64,000 bases of DNA, taken from contig CAWEPI010000008.1 in NCBI GenBank assembly GCA_963810945.1, positions 682,001-746,000 of the forward strand, read 5' to 3'. The stretch comes from JAOUEA01 sp963810945 (GTDB lineage: Bacteria > Actinomycetota > UBA4738 > HRBIN12). Of the stretch, positions 46,280-53,509 are shown piece after piece (position 1 is the first letter of the stretch; each line of letters opens with the position of its first letter). The position numbers and the translations under genes were made by a program. The notes below the pieces were generated by a model. The model saw only the letters and a program-made list of their open reading frames with translations, searched no databases and had not been told where the DNA came from.

Positions 46280-46330
46280 ATGTCGGATCCCGGTTGCCCG
46301 CCTGACTGCTGCCCGCCTGACTGCTGCTGA
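46280..46330 (+). CDS. Cys-rich 16-residue micro-ORF in the ars locus
   Basis: MSDPGCPPDCCPPDCC: five Cys in 16 residues, with a tandem CPPDC unit encoded by a 15-base repeat. AGAGAGGAGG ends 9 bases before ATG 46280, an in-frame stop lies just upstream, and a 17-bp hairpin begins 11 bases after the stop. It lies downstream of the rightward ars promoter, so it should be made when ArsR is released by arsenite. The clustered thiols suggest a metalloid-binding peptide or a Cys-sensing leader. Too short for homology to prove; chance cannot be excluded. Confidence 0.5.
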   Translation: MSDPGCPPDCCPPDCC

Positions 46331-46341
46331 TCGGCAGGGAC

Positions 46342-46382
46342 CCTGGTGGGCCGCCCCCTTCATCGGGGGCGGCTCCACCAGG
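46342..46382 (+). terminator. Strong hairpin after the micro-ORF (terminator or attenuator)
   Basis: A 17-bp stem with one bulged base: CCTGGTGGGCCGCCCCC (46342-46358) pairs with 46365-46382 around a 6-base loop. No U-run follows. It could end the micro-ORF transcript or attenuate read-through into arsC 95 bases downstream, possibly depending on translation of the micro-ORF. Confidence 0.6.
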
Positions 46383-46476
46383 CGGCGACGGGACGCGAGC
46401 AGACGCCGTTCGTCTCACGTTCACCGTCCGGTCACCTTCACTCGCTAGGTTCCGAGCCGGAAGAAGGTGAACGCCG

Positions 46477-47082
46477 ATGGAGTTGAAGGGTGCGCAGGAG
46501 CGTTTGATCTCCGAGTTCGCGGGCGTGTTCTCACCGGAGACCGTCACCCAGACCCTCCGGGACTCGGCCGCCCAGTGGGATGACGCCCCGATCCAGGTGC
46601 ACGTGCCTGTCTTCGCCGAACGGTTCGCCAGGGAGCGACTCCGTGCGGCCGGTCAGGTCGAAGGGAGGATCGTGAAGGACGTCCCCGAGGTCCTCTTCGT
46701 GTGCGTGCACAACGCGGGGCGCTCGCAGATGGCCGCCGCACTTTTGGACGATCACGCGAAGGGGCGTGTGCACGTCCGATCCGCCGGTAGCACCCCGGCC
46801 GATGAGATCAACCCCGCCGTCATCGCCGCGATGGACGAGATCGGGGTGGACCTATCGAAGGAATTCCCGAAGCCGCTCACGACCGACGTGGTGGAGGCGG
46901 CCGATGTCGTGATCACGATGGGCTGCGGGGATGCTTGCCCGATCTTCCCCGGAAAGCGCTATCTCGACTGGGACCTGCCTGATCCGCACGGCAGATCGGT
47001 CGAGGACGTCCGCCCGATCCGCGACGAGCTCGACCGACGGGTGCGGCAACTCCTCGCGGAGCTGGTGGGAGCCGAGGCCTGA
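46477..47082 (+). CDS. arsC: Arsenate reductase, LMW-phosphatase type with N-terminal helical domain
   Basis: 201 residues. The first ~65 residues form a helical segment (LISEFAGVFSPETVTQTLRDSA, FAERFARERLRAAGQVEG) as in the three-helix domain of actinobacterial ArsC proteins; the catalytic LMW-PTPase domain follows with VCVHNAGRSQMAAALL (CX5R loop), MGCGDACPIFPGKRY with the resolving Cys pair, and DWDLPDP with the general acid Asp. Reduces arsenate to arsenite, likely with mycothiol or thioredoxin. ATG 46477 with GAAGAAGG upstream. No ArsB/Acr3 efflux pump is present. Confidence 0.88.
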   Translation: MELKGAQERLISEFAGVFSPETVTQTLRDSAAQWDDAPIQVHVPVFAERFARERLRAAGQVEGRIVKDVPEVLFVCVHNAGRSQMAAALLDDHAKGRVHVRSAGSTPADEINPAVIAAMDEIGVDLSKEFPKPLTTDVVEAADVVITMGCGDACPIFPGKRYLDWDLPDPHGRSVEDVRPIRDELDRRVRQLLAELVGAEA

Positions 47083-47127
47083 CGAACCTGCCGTCGTCCC
47101 GGCGCTGGACGGCTGCGGATCCTGTCC

Positions 47128-47547
47128 CTAGGCAGCGTTCCTGAAGGACGAGTCGAGCGGCGGCTGATCGCGCGTCTGCCGCGTCCCGGGGTATCCGGCC
47201 GTCGAGATGACGTGCCGCACCGTGGACATCAACCACAGCACGACCGTGGCAGCCACGAGGACGGCCAGCATCGGCTCGTTGACGGCCAAGAGCGCCATGA
47301 CACCCGCGACGAGCGCGGCGAGCCCGATCAACGACGCGATCACCAGATACACCTTCGAGGCCCGCAGGAGTCCGGCGCCGACGCCGTAGACGACGGCGGT
47401 GATCGAGGCCGCGAGACCCAGCCCCAGGACGATCCCCGCGAGCACCCTCGGCCCGGCTACCTCGATGCCCGCGAGCCACAGGACGTAGAGCACCGCCCCC
47501 ACACCGACGAAGACGGTGGCGAGTCCATCCCTCCATGAGAGGCGCAT
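47128..47547 (-). CDS. Four-helix membrane protein of unknown function
   Basis: 139 residues with four membrane helices (LATVFVGVGAVLYVLWLAGI, RVLAGIVLGLGLAASITAVVY, VYLVIASLIGLAALVAGVMALL, MLAVLVAATVVLWLMSTVRHV). GGGAGG lies 5 bases before the second of two adjacent ATGs, so 47547 is chosen. Placed inside the arsenic island, convergent with arsC. I do not recognise the family, although similar short membrane proteins are common near stress genes in Actinomycetota. Confidence 0.65.
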   Translation of the reverse strand: MRLSWRDGLATVFVGVGAVLYVLWLAGIEVAGPRVLAGIVLGLGLAASITAVVYGVGAGLLRASKVYLVIASLIGLAALVAGVMALLAVNEPMLAVLVAATVVLWLMSTVRHVISTAGYPGTRQTRDQPPLDSSFRNAA

Positions 47548-47731
47548 CATGTCCTCCCTTGCTGTTCCCACCCGGCAGGCCACACGCACCACCATCTCCG
47601 GGCGGCTACTGACACCGTGGCGCCCACCGCATGCCCATGCCATGAGCCGGAAGCCCCATGAACGGGTAGGACCCGGGCGGCGAACACCGAGTCGTGGACG
47701 CGCGGACGAGCCCCTGATCGTCGTGTAGCTG

Positions 47732-48238
47732 TTAGCAGCAGACGTCACCGACGAGCGGAGCGGGGGTCGTCGTCCGGAACGCGCGGGTGACGTCGGGGCC
47801 AGCGACGATCGAGCCTTCGATCTCGCAGCTGGCCGCGAGGGTGTTGTAGATGGTGCCGAAGCGGCGCACGTTCTTGTGGAGCAACTCGACGCGATGCGGA
47901 CCCTCGTCCGTCCTGAGCCGAAGCTCGTACGTGATCCTCGTGAACCGCGGCGGGTCGTCCAGACGCTCGGCCTCGACCGTCACCTCGGCACCCTCGTAGT
48001 CGAACGACAGGAGGTGCGAGAAGCGCTCGACGTTCTTGAGGATGCACGCGCCGAGTGCGAGGGCGAGGAGTTCTGCAGGTCCTGGCAGCTGGTCGCCTCG
48101 TCCTCGTGAAGCGTCGAAGTCGATGCGACTCCCCTTGACCAGGCCGGTAGCGACCCCGCGTTGGTTGACGCGCGCCACAGCTCGATAGCGCGACCCTTGA
48201 GTGGAACCGGAAGCAGTCGGGGTGAGAGTCTCGTCCAT
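47732..48238 (-). CDS. OsmC-family protein with C-terminal Cys pair
   Basis: 168 residues of the OsmC/Ohr fold: GPAELLALALGACILKNVERFS contains the first conserved Cys, and EIEGSI... the end region holds the second (AASCEIEG). The protein ends GDVCC, an extra vicinal Cys pair not usual in OsmC. These proteins reduce organic hydroperoxides or handle persulfides through a Cys pair. In an arsenic island the CC tail could bind As(III). ATG 48238. Confidence 0.8.
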   Translation of the reverse strand: MDETLTPTASGSTQGSRYRAVARVNQRGVATGLVKGSRIDFDASRGRGDQLPGPAELLALALGACILKNVERFSHLLSFDYEGAEVTVEAERLDDPPRFTRITYELRLRTDEGPHRVELLHKNVRRFGTIYNTLAASCEIEGSIVAGPDVTRAFRTTTPAPLVGDVCC

Positions 48239-48335
48239 ACCCCGATACTGCCGGACGATGGGACCGCTTGAGGAGGATGAAGGACCTCACGAGCGCGAGT
48301 CCTTCAGCAGACGCCTCTGACGAGGTGCTTAGGTA

Positions 48336-48501
48336 GTGGGCCTGGATGGACTTGAACCATCGACCTCTTCCTTATCAGAGATGGTTCGCGCACCCCATCT
48401 ACCTGCGTATTCGCTGGTGAGAGCCACTCCGGGTCGTTCTCACCCGTACCGTCGAGTTCCGTGTGTTTCGGTCGGCTCCTTGACCAGGTGTTGACCATCA
48501 T
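48336..48501 (-). repeat. Direct repeat B: element end plus 3' half of tRNA-Ile(GAT), att-like
   Basis: Second copy of the repeat at 44480. The tRNA-Ile 3' half (CTGATAAGGAAGAGGTCG, T arm GATGG-TTCAAGT-CCATC, AGGCCCA) keeps the canonical variable loop better than copy A. The ~110 bases before it again carry tandem TTGACCA units. Both copies have the same order and orientation, as expected from two related elements integrated one after the other into one tRNA-Ile gene. Confidence 0.7.
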
Positions 48502-48569
48502 CGGCATCTAGGTACGCGGCTCAGCAACAGCGTCGCAGCCGGTCGGCGAGCAGTCAGCTTATGGACGCG

Positions 48570-49076
48570 TCATTCGTACAGGTCCCGGACCTCTCGGGCG
48601 TACTGATCGACCTTGTCGAACAGGAGCTCGCGGCCTTCGGGCGTGAGACGCGCCTCAATGAGGGGTTGCAGTTCGAGCTCGGCCTCCAGGAGATGGGCCG
48701 ACAAGAGTGCATGGATCCCATACAGCACGCGCTGGAGCCCTCGCTCCGATGTGGAGTGGGTCCTCTCGTGCACGAGCTGGTGGCGAAGCACGTCCAACTC
48801 ATCGATGAGTTTCGCCATCTGGGCGTGGCACAGGGTCATCCGACGCGTGAGGGACGACTCTCCCGGCTCGTCGGCCACGAGTGGAGCCAGGATCCGGCCC
48901 TCGGCGACAGCGTGGGGCATCAGCTCGTGGGCAAGGAACTCGTGGAGCCGAGCGAGACGCTGCGTCAACTCCTGCACGGGGACCGTGTCGATGGACCTTG
49001 CGAGAACGTCCATCTCCTCGAGGTAGGGCTCAAAGGCGCGGTGCTCGTCCTGCACGCTCATCATCTTCTCGTTCAT
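48570..49076 (-). CDS. Hemerythrin HHE-domain protein
   Basis: 168 residues from ATG 49076. Helical, with the His/Glu pattern of a di-iron hemerythrin domain: DEHRAFEPYLEEM, LHEFLAHELMPHAVAEGRILAPL, HAQMAKLIDELDVLRHQL and LLSAHLLEAELELQPL. Usually binds O2, NO or iron in redox sensing or repair. A GGGGAGG site precedes the start; a start 9 codons upstream is possible. First gene to the right of repeat B. Confidence 0.82.
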   Translation of the reverse strand: MNEKMMSVQDEHRAFEPYLEEMDVLARSIDTVPVQELTQRLARLHEFLAHELMPHAVAEGRILAPLVADEPGESSLTRRMTLCHAQMAKLIDELDVLRHQLVHERTHSTSERGLQRVLYGIHALLSAHLLEAELELQPLIEARLTPEGRELLFDKVDQYAREVRDLYE

Positions 49077-49215
49077 TGCCACAGCCTCCCCTCGCATCGC
49101 CAACTTAGGTCACGGACCTCCCAGGAACTGCCGCCGATGGACCCCAGGTGTGAGGGACCGCGACTTACCGGCGAGACGTCTCGATCCTCGCGAGGCGTTA
49201 CGCGCCGGTGACGCT

Positions 49216-49986
49216 ATGTTTCCGATCATGGCGCCGTGGCCCGTCTTCGTCTTGGCTGGAGTCGCAATCGGCGCGCTGACCGGGCTGTTCGGCGTCGGCG
49301 GATCGTCGATCGCCACACCGTTGTTGGCCGTGCTCGGGGTACCCGGGCTCCTCGCGGTCGCCTCACCCCTTCCTGCGACGATCCCCGCTGCACTAGGCGC
49401 GGCCGGTCCCTACATCCGCCGCGGCGAGGCTAGGCCTCGTGCCGCGGGGTGGACGCTCCTGGGCGCCCTGCCGGCCGCCGTTGCGGGCGCCGTGTTGTCC
49501 GAGCTGGTCGGAGGCCGTGCGTTGCTCATCGCCTCCGGATTGGTGCTGGTGGTAGTCGGCGAGCGTGTCCTCAGACCTATCGATCCGTCGGCGCGTGCGG
49601 CTGGAGGCGCGAGGCGCAAGAACCGCCTGCTGCTGGTGGCTGCATCCGCGGGCGTCGGGCTGTTCACCGGGTTGCTCGCGAACGGTGGAGGCTTTCTGCT
49701 AGTCCCGATGTACCTGTTGGTTTTTGGACTCACGATGCGAGAGTCGGCCGGAACGAGTCTGTTCGTCATCGCCATCCTGGCCGTCCCCACACTTGCCACG
49801 CATTGGGCGCTCGGTCACATCGACTGGTCGGTGGCCGGCGCCTTCGCCCTCGGCGCGGTCCCGTCCAGCTTCGCCAGCAGCCGGCTGGCCCAGCATGTCG
49901 CCGGGCCGCGCCTGCGTCACGCGTTCGGCTGGTTCCTGATCGGCTCGGGTATCGCGTTTGTCCTCTACCGTCTACTGGGAGCCTGA
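49216..49986 (+). CDS. TauE/SafE-family sulfite/organosulfur exporter
   Basis: 256 residues with eight membrane helices. The duplicated TauE/SafE motif is clear: LTGLFGVGGSSIATPLL in the first half and LFTGLLANGGGFLLVPMYLL in the second. ATG 49216 (or 49228) is preferred over the in-frame GTG 49150, whose extension is charged and not membrane-like. Next to a sulfide-oxidation set, export of sulfite or thiosulfate is a reasonable role (inference). Confidence 0.85.
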   Translation: MFPIMAPWPVFVLAGVAIGALTGLFGVGGSSIATPLLAVLGVPGLLAVASPLPATIPAALGAAGPYIRRGEARPRAAGWTLLGALPAAVAGAVLSELVGGRALLIASGLVLVVVGERVLRPIDPSARAAGGARRKNRLLLVAASAGVGLFTGLLANGGGFLLVPMYLLVFGLTMRESAGTSLFVIAILAVPTLATHWALGHIDWSVAGAFALGAVPSSFASSRLAQHVAGPRLRHAFGWFLIGSGIAFVLYRLLGA

Positions 49987-50015
49987 GTGGAGACCGCCAC
50001 GTAGGCTCGTGGGAC

Positions 50016-50510
50016 GTGTCGCCCTCGAACCCAACTTCCGACGAACATGATCGAGTCGTAGCGTGGGCACTCCTGGGGGTCCAGCTCGGTCTGTTGGCCG
50101 CGGTCTTCCTGCTGCCGTCCGGCCATGCGTGGACGGTGCCAGGTTGGCTCAGGGCGGGGGCGCGCGTGCTCCAAGTCGGGGGCCTCGTGGTGCTCATCAT
50201 CGGGCTGCAAAACCTCGGACGATCCGCGACACCGCTGCCCACCCCGGTGCAGGGTGGGGAGCTCCGCTCGAGCGGCCTCTACCGGTATGTGCGCCACCCG
50301 ATCTACACCGGAGTGATGTCGCTTGCCGTCGGATCGGCGATCCCTTCGGGTAGCGTGGTTATCGCCGTCGCCACGGTGGCTCTGGTGACTTGGCTCGCGA
50401 TCAAGGCTCGGTGGGAAGAGCGTCGCCTCGGCGCAAGGTATCCCGGGTACGCCGCCTACGCGGCTCAGACCCCTCGATTCATCCCCTCACCGAGACGGCG
50501 CACGGGCTGA
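50016..50510 (+). CDS. Isoprenylcysteine carboxyl methyltransferase (ICMT)-like membrane protein
   Basis: 164 residues with four membrane helices and the ICMT/NnrU-like signature: LRSSGLYRYVRHPIYTGVMSLAVG (the RHPxY box of the SAM-binding site) and KARWEERRLGARYPGYAAY (EERxL...Y). Bacterial members are SAM-dependent methyltransferases of unknown substrate. TAGGCT (50002-50007) ends 8 bases before GTG 50016, fitting a short-leader mRNA. Follows the TauE gene by 29 bases. Confidence 0.82.
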   Translation: MSPSNPTSDEHDRVVAWALLGVQLGLLAAVFLLPSGHAWTVPGWLRAGARVLQVGGLVVLIIGLQNLGRSATPLPTPVQGGELRSSGLYRYVRHPIYTGVMSLAVGSAIPSGSVVIAVATVALVTWLAIKARWEERRLGARYPGYAAYAAQTPRFIPSPRRRTG

Positions 50511-50547
50511 GTTGCATCAAGGAAGCTTGGCCCCGAGCGTCGAGCGT

Positions 50548-50865
50548 TCAGGAGAGCGAGAGGAACAGCCGCTCAAGCTCGGCGGGATCCACGGCTCCGG
50601 GCTCGTCGGGGTTCGCGAGGCATCGCCGAAGCCCGCTCGCGATGATCGCGAACCCGGCCCGGTCGAGCGCGCGGGAGACCGCCGCGACCTGAGTCACGAC
50701 CTCACGGCAGTCCCGGCCCTCCTCGAGCATCCGGATCACGCCGGCGATCTGACCCTCGGCTCGCCTGAACCGCCGCACGAGCGCCGCGACGTCCTCGGTC
50801 CCCAGCTGCACGGCTGAGGTTCCCTCGCCGCCCGACGCAACTTGGACCACTCGCGAGGACGTCAT
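50548..50865 (-). CDS. cstR: CsoR-family repressor, persulfide-sensing CstR-like
   Basis: 105 residues, all-helical CsoR/RcnR fold: RRFRRAEGQIAGVIRMLEEGRDCREVVTQVAAV and GLRRCL. The two Cys are 29 residues apart, as in all CsoR/CstR proteins, but the third copper ligand (His, 25 residues after the first Cys) is Gly here, so copper sensing is unlikely and a dithiol persulfide switch (CstR type) fits. It is in one coupled operon with DUF302 and thioredoxin, opposite SQR, and its expected operator lies at 51714-51729. Confidence 0.82.
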   Translation of the reverse strand: MTSSRVVQVASGGEGTSAVQLGTEDVAALVRRFRRAEGQIAGVIRMLEEGRDCREVVTQVAAVSRALDRAGFAIIASGLRRCLANPDEPGAVDPAELERLFLSLS

Positions 50866-51308
50866 CGTGTCGGCTCCCTTTCCGAGTCGCGTTCGAGAGT
50901 TTCGAGCATCGAGACGAGGCTGCGCGCAGCCTCGGCGGCGATCGGCTCCAGTGCGGGGTTCTGCGCGAACGTCACGAGAATGGTCGGATCGATCACCTCG
51001 ACGATCGTGCCGACGGGGCCTTCACGGACGGTCACGTTGCAGGGGAGAAGTAGCCCCAGCGACGGCTCCTCCTCCAGCGCCGAGTAGGCAAGCGAAGGGT
51101 TGCACGCTCCGAGGATCACTTGGGCTGGGACTTCGACCCCGAGCTTGGCCTTCATCGTCGCGCGCACGTCGATCTCGGTGAGCACGCCGAACCCTTGCTC
51201 CGCGAGCGCCTCTCGGGTCGCCTCGATGGTCTCGACGATGGGTCGATCGAGGACCAGTCGGAAGGCGTACGCGACCGATCCATGTCGCTCGGTGGCTGAC
51301 GCGCTCAT
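50862..51308 (-). CDS. DUF302 family protein
   Basis: 148 residues. DUF302 pattern: ETIEATREALAEQGFGVLTEIDVRATMKAKLGVEVP, LGACNPSLAYSALEEEPSLGLLLPCNVTVRE, and VIDP. The Cys in LGACNP and LLPCNV are conserved. The domain is often found with sulfur oxidation and CsoR-type genes; no reaction is established. The stop overlaps the cstR ATG and the ATG overlaps the thioredoxin stop. Confidence 0.85.
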   Translation of the reverse strand: MSASATERHGSVAYAFRLVLDRPIVETIEATREALAEQGFGVLTEIDVRATMKAKLGVEVPAQVILGACNPSLAYSALEEEPSLGLLLPCNVTVREGPVGTIVEVIDPTILVTFAQNPALEPIAAEAARSLVSMLETLERDSEREPTR

Positions 51309-51690
51309 CGGCGGACCCCCGCAGACCCGGCGGGCTGCGCCTCCTCAACCTTGCGGTGCACCTCAACCATGTCGAGGTCGCGGACCGCGGCGATCAGCTG
51401 CTCGAGGGCGGGCCCGGGCAGGGCACCTGCCTGCTGGAACACGAGCACACCATCGCGGAAGGCCATCAGCGTCGGGATCGATCGGATGCCCAGGGCACCC
51501 GCGAGCCGTTGCTCGGCCTCGGTGTCGACCTTGGCGAACACGATGTCCTCGTGCGCCTCGGACGCGGCTTCGAAGACCGGGCCGAACATCTTGCATGGGC
51601 CGCACCACTCGGCCCACAGGTCGACGAGCACGATGCCGTCGCCGTCACGGTGGGTTCGAACGTGACTTCGCTGAGATCTACGGTCGCCAC
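51305..51690 (-). CDS. trxA: Thioredoxin (one frameshift)
   Basis: Thioredoxin fold with active site WAEWCGPCKMF, AKVDTEAEQRLAGALGIRSIPTLMAFRDG including the cis-Pro (IPT). The normal N-terminus, VATVDLSEVTFEPTVT, is in another frame and starts at GTG 51690 with AAAGGAG upstream; one base appears missing at about 51645 (ACGGC where ACNGGC is expected). If the shift is real, translation could start at GTG 51631. First gene of the trx-DUF302-cstR operon; likely reduces persulfides released by SQR. Confidence 0.82.
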
Positions 51691-51713
51691 TGCTGACTCC
51701 TTTGGTCGGTTGT

Positions 51714-51729
51714 ATACCCCCTGGGGTAT
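51714..51729. promoter_or_regulatory. CstR/CsoR-type operator
   Basis: ATACCCC-CT-GGGGTAT is a perfect 7-bp inverted repeat around two bases, the known shape of CsoR/CstR operators. It is 23 bases upstream of the thioredoxin start and overlaps a TATACA -10 box on the minus strand; SQR begins 140 bases away on the other side. The match to the regulator encoded three genes down makes autoregulation of the trx-DUF302-cstR operon very likely. Confidence 0.78.
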
Positions 51730-51869
51730 CCTAACGTACGTGTAGATCGATGCATTCCCACCGCCGGAAGCGGACGGAACCCAGCGTCGGCCTAGACTGA
51801 GGATGTTCGCGAGCCCGGCTCCCGAACGTGGGGCCGCGACCCGCACTGATCCGAAAAGGAGGTGGCGCG

Positions 51870-53066
51870 GTGGCGCCCAAGGTGCTCGTACTCGGAGGGA
51901 ACTTCGCCGGACTCACGGCCGCCCTGAGCGTGAAACAGGAACTCGGCGACGACGTGGACGTCACGGTCGTCTCCAAGTCCGATCGGTTCCAGTTCAACCC
52001 CTCGTTCATCTGGATCCCGTTCGGCAAGCGCAAGGCTAAGGACGTCGTCTTCCGCCTCGCGAAGACGTTCGAGTCGCGCGGGGTCGAGTTCATCCACGGC
52101 GAGGCGACCAAGATCGACCCGACGTCCCAGAAGGTCGAGACGTCGCAGGGCCAGTACGCCTACGACTACCTCGTGACCGCGACCGGCTACCTGAACGACT
52201 TCGACGTCCTCCCCGGCCTGGGGCCGGACGGCAACGCCTACTCGATCACGTCGCTCGACGGCGCGGTCGATGCCGCCGAGGGCTGGGCGCGCTTCGTGAA
52301 CGACCCGGGACCGGTCGTGGTCGGAGCTACCCAAGGTGCGGCCTGCTTCGGCGCCGCGTACGAGTTCGTGTTCAACGTCGCCTACCACTTGAAGAAGCAG
52401 AAGCTGAAGGTGCCGGTCTCCTACGTGAGCGCCGAGCCGTTCGCAGGACACTTCGGGATCGGAGGGCTCCCGGGCGGAGAGAAGATGCTCGAGATGTTCT
52501 TCAAGCACACGAAGATCCAAGGGATCTTCGATGTCGCGATGGAAGAGATCGTGCCCGGCGAGATCCGGCTCACCGACGGCAAGAAGATCCCGTTCCGCTA
52601 CGCGATGGTGGTACCGCCGTTCGTGGGGGCCGACGTCGTCAACGCGAGCGGCCTCGGCAACCCGAAGGGGTTCATCGAGGTCAAGGACACGTACCAGACG
52701 CTCGCTCACCCCAACGTGTACGCGGTGGGGATCGCGGCGGCCGTGAACGCTCCCTGGCAGACCGCCAACGCCGTGGGGGTCCCCAAGACGGGGTTCCCCG
52801 CCGAGACGATGGCCCACGTCGCGGCGACCAACATCGTCTCCCAGATCAAGGGCGAGGACCCCACGCGGGAGGAGTCCTTCGCCGACATCCCTGCCGTGTG
52901 CATCATGGACGCCGGCAACAACGGGGTCGCGATCCTGGCCGACAAGATGCTGCCGCCGCGCAAGCACGGCGTGATGATCCCTGGCCCGCAGAACCACGCC
53001 GCGAAGATCGCGTTCGAGAAGTACTTCCTGTGGAAGATGAAGAACGGCTACGTGAAGCTGCCGTGA
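51870..53066 (+). CDS. sqr: Sulfide:quinone oxidoreductase
   Basis: 398-residue flavoprotein of the SQR/FCSD family. FAD site KVLVLGGNFAGLTAAL; the redox Cys are in GAACFGAAYEF (equivalent to Cys160 of the acidithiobacillus enzyme) and DIPAVCIMDAGN (Cys356 region); PYRYAMVVPPF-type segment FRYAMVVPPFVGAD and AVGIAAAV follow. Oxidises H2S to persulfide/polysulfide and reduces quinone at the membrane. GTG 51870 has AAAAGGAGGTGG upstream; an earlier TAGACT at 51792 may be the -10. Followed by OsmC. Confidence 0.88.
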   Translation: MAPKVLVLGGNFAGLTAALSVKQELGDDVDVTVVSKSDRFQFNPSFIWIPFGKRKAKDVVFRLAKTFESRGVEFIHGEATKIDPTSQKVETSQGQYAYDYLVTATGYLNDFDVLPGLGPDGNAYSITSLDGAVDAAEGWARFVNDPGPVVVGATQGAACFGAAYEFVFNVAYHLKKQKLKVPVSYVSAEPFAGHFGIGGLPGGEKMLEMFFKHTKIQGIFDVAMEEIVPGEIRLTDGKKIPFRYAMVVPPFVGADVVNASGLGNPKGFIEVKDTYQTLAHPNVYAVGIAAAVNAPWQTANAVGVPKTGFPAETMAHVAATNIVSQIKGEDPTREESFADIPAVCIMDAGNNGVAILADKMLPPRKHGVMIPGPQNHAAKIAFEKYFLWKMKNGYVKLP

Positions 53067-53085
53067 GCACCGAGGAGGTGCCGAG

Positions 53086-53500
53086 ATGGCTCAGATGACC
53101 GTGCGGAATGAAGACGGCGATCGGTTCACGATCGGCATCCGGGGACACGAGGTCGTCGTCGACCAACCGGTCGCCGACGGGGGAACCGACATCGGGCCGA
53201 CGCCCGACCGAGCTGTTCGTCGGCGGGCTCGCTTCCTGCGTCGCGTTCTACGCGGGCCGGTTCCTCGACCGCCACGGGATCGAGCGCGATGGGTTCTCGG
53301 TCGCCTGCGAGTGGGAGATGGCGAACGAGCGCCCGAACCGCGTGGGGCGTATCGACATCGACCTGGAGCTGCCTTCGGGATTCCCCAGCAAGCACCGCGA
53401 CCGCCTGATGGCGGTGGTCGAGCACTGCACGGTGCACAACTCCATGTTGCAGATGCCCGAGGTCCGGATCACGGCGGAGGCCGTCGTCCAGGCCGCGTGA
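53086..53500 (+). CDS. OsmC family protein (one frameshift)
   Basis: About 137 residues. Conserved blocks: PTPTELFVGGLASCVAFYAGRFL with the first Cys, and MAVVEHCTVHNSM with the second. An extra G at about 53208 breaks the frame between GPTP and TELFVGG; deleting it restores the protein. ATG 53086 with GAGGAGGTG upstream, 19 bases after sqr. With SQR and thioredoxin it may act on low-molecular-weight persulfides (inference). Confidence 0.82.
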
Positions 53501-53509
53501 GGCCGGTGG

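Noticed and set aside
46258..46305. Alternative 15-codon frame MREEAKSDVGSRLPA overlapping the Cys-rich micro-ORF
   Set aside because: It lacks a ribosome site at the right distance and shows no notable composition; the frame at 46280 has the strong GGAGG site.
50548..50865. Copper-sensing CsoR
   Set aside because: The His ligand 25 residues after the first Cys is Gly, and the neighbours are sulfide-related with no copper ATPase or chaperone.
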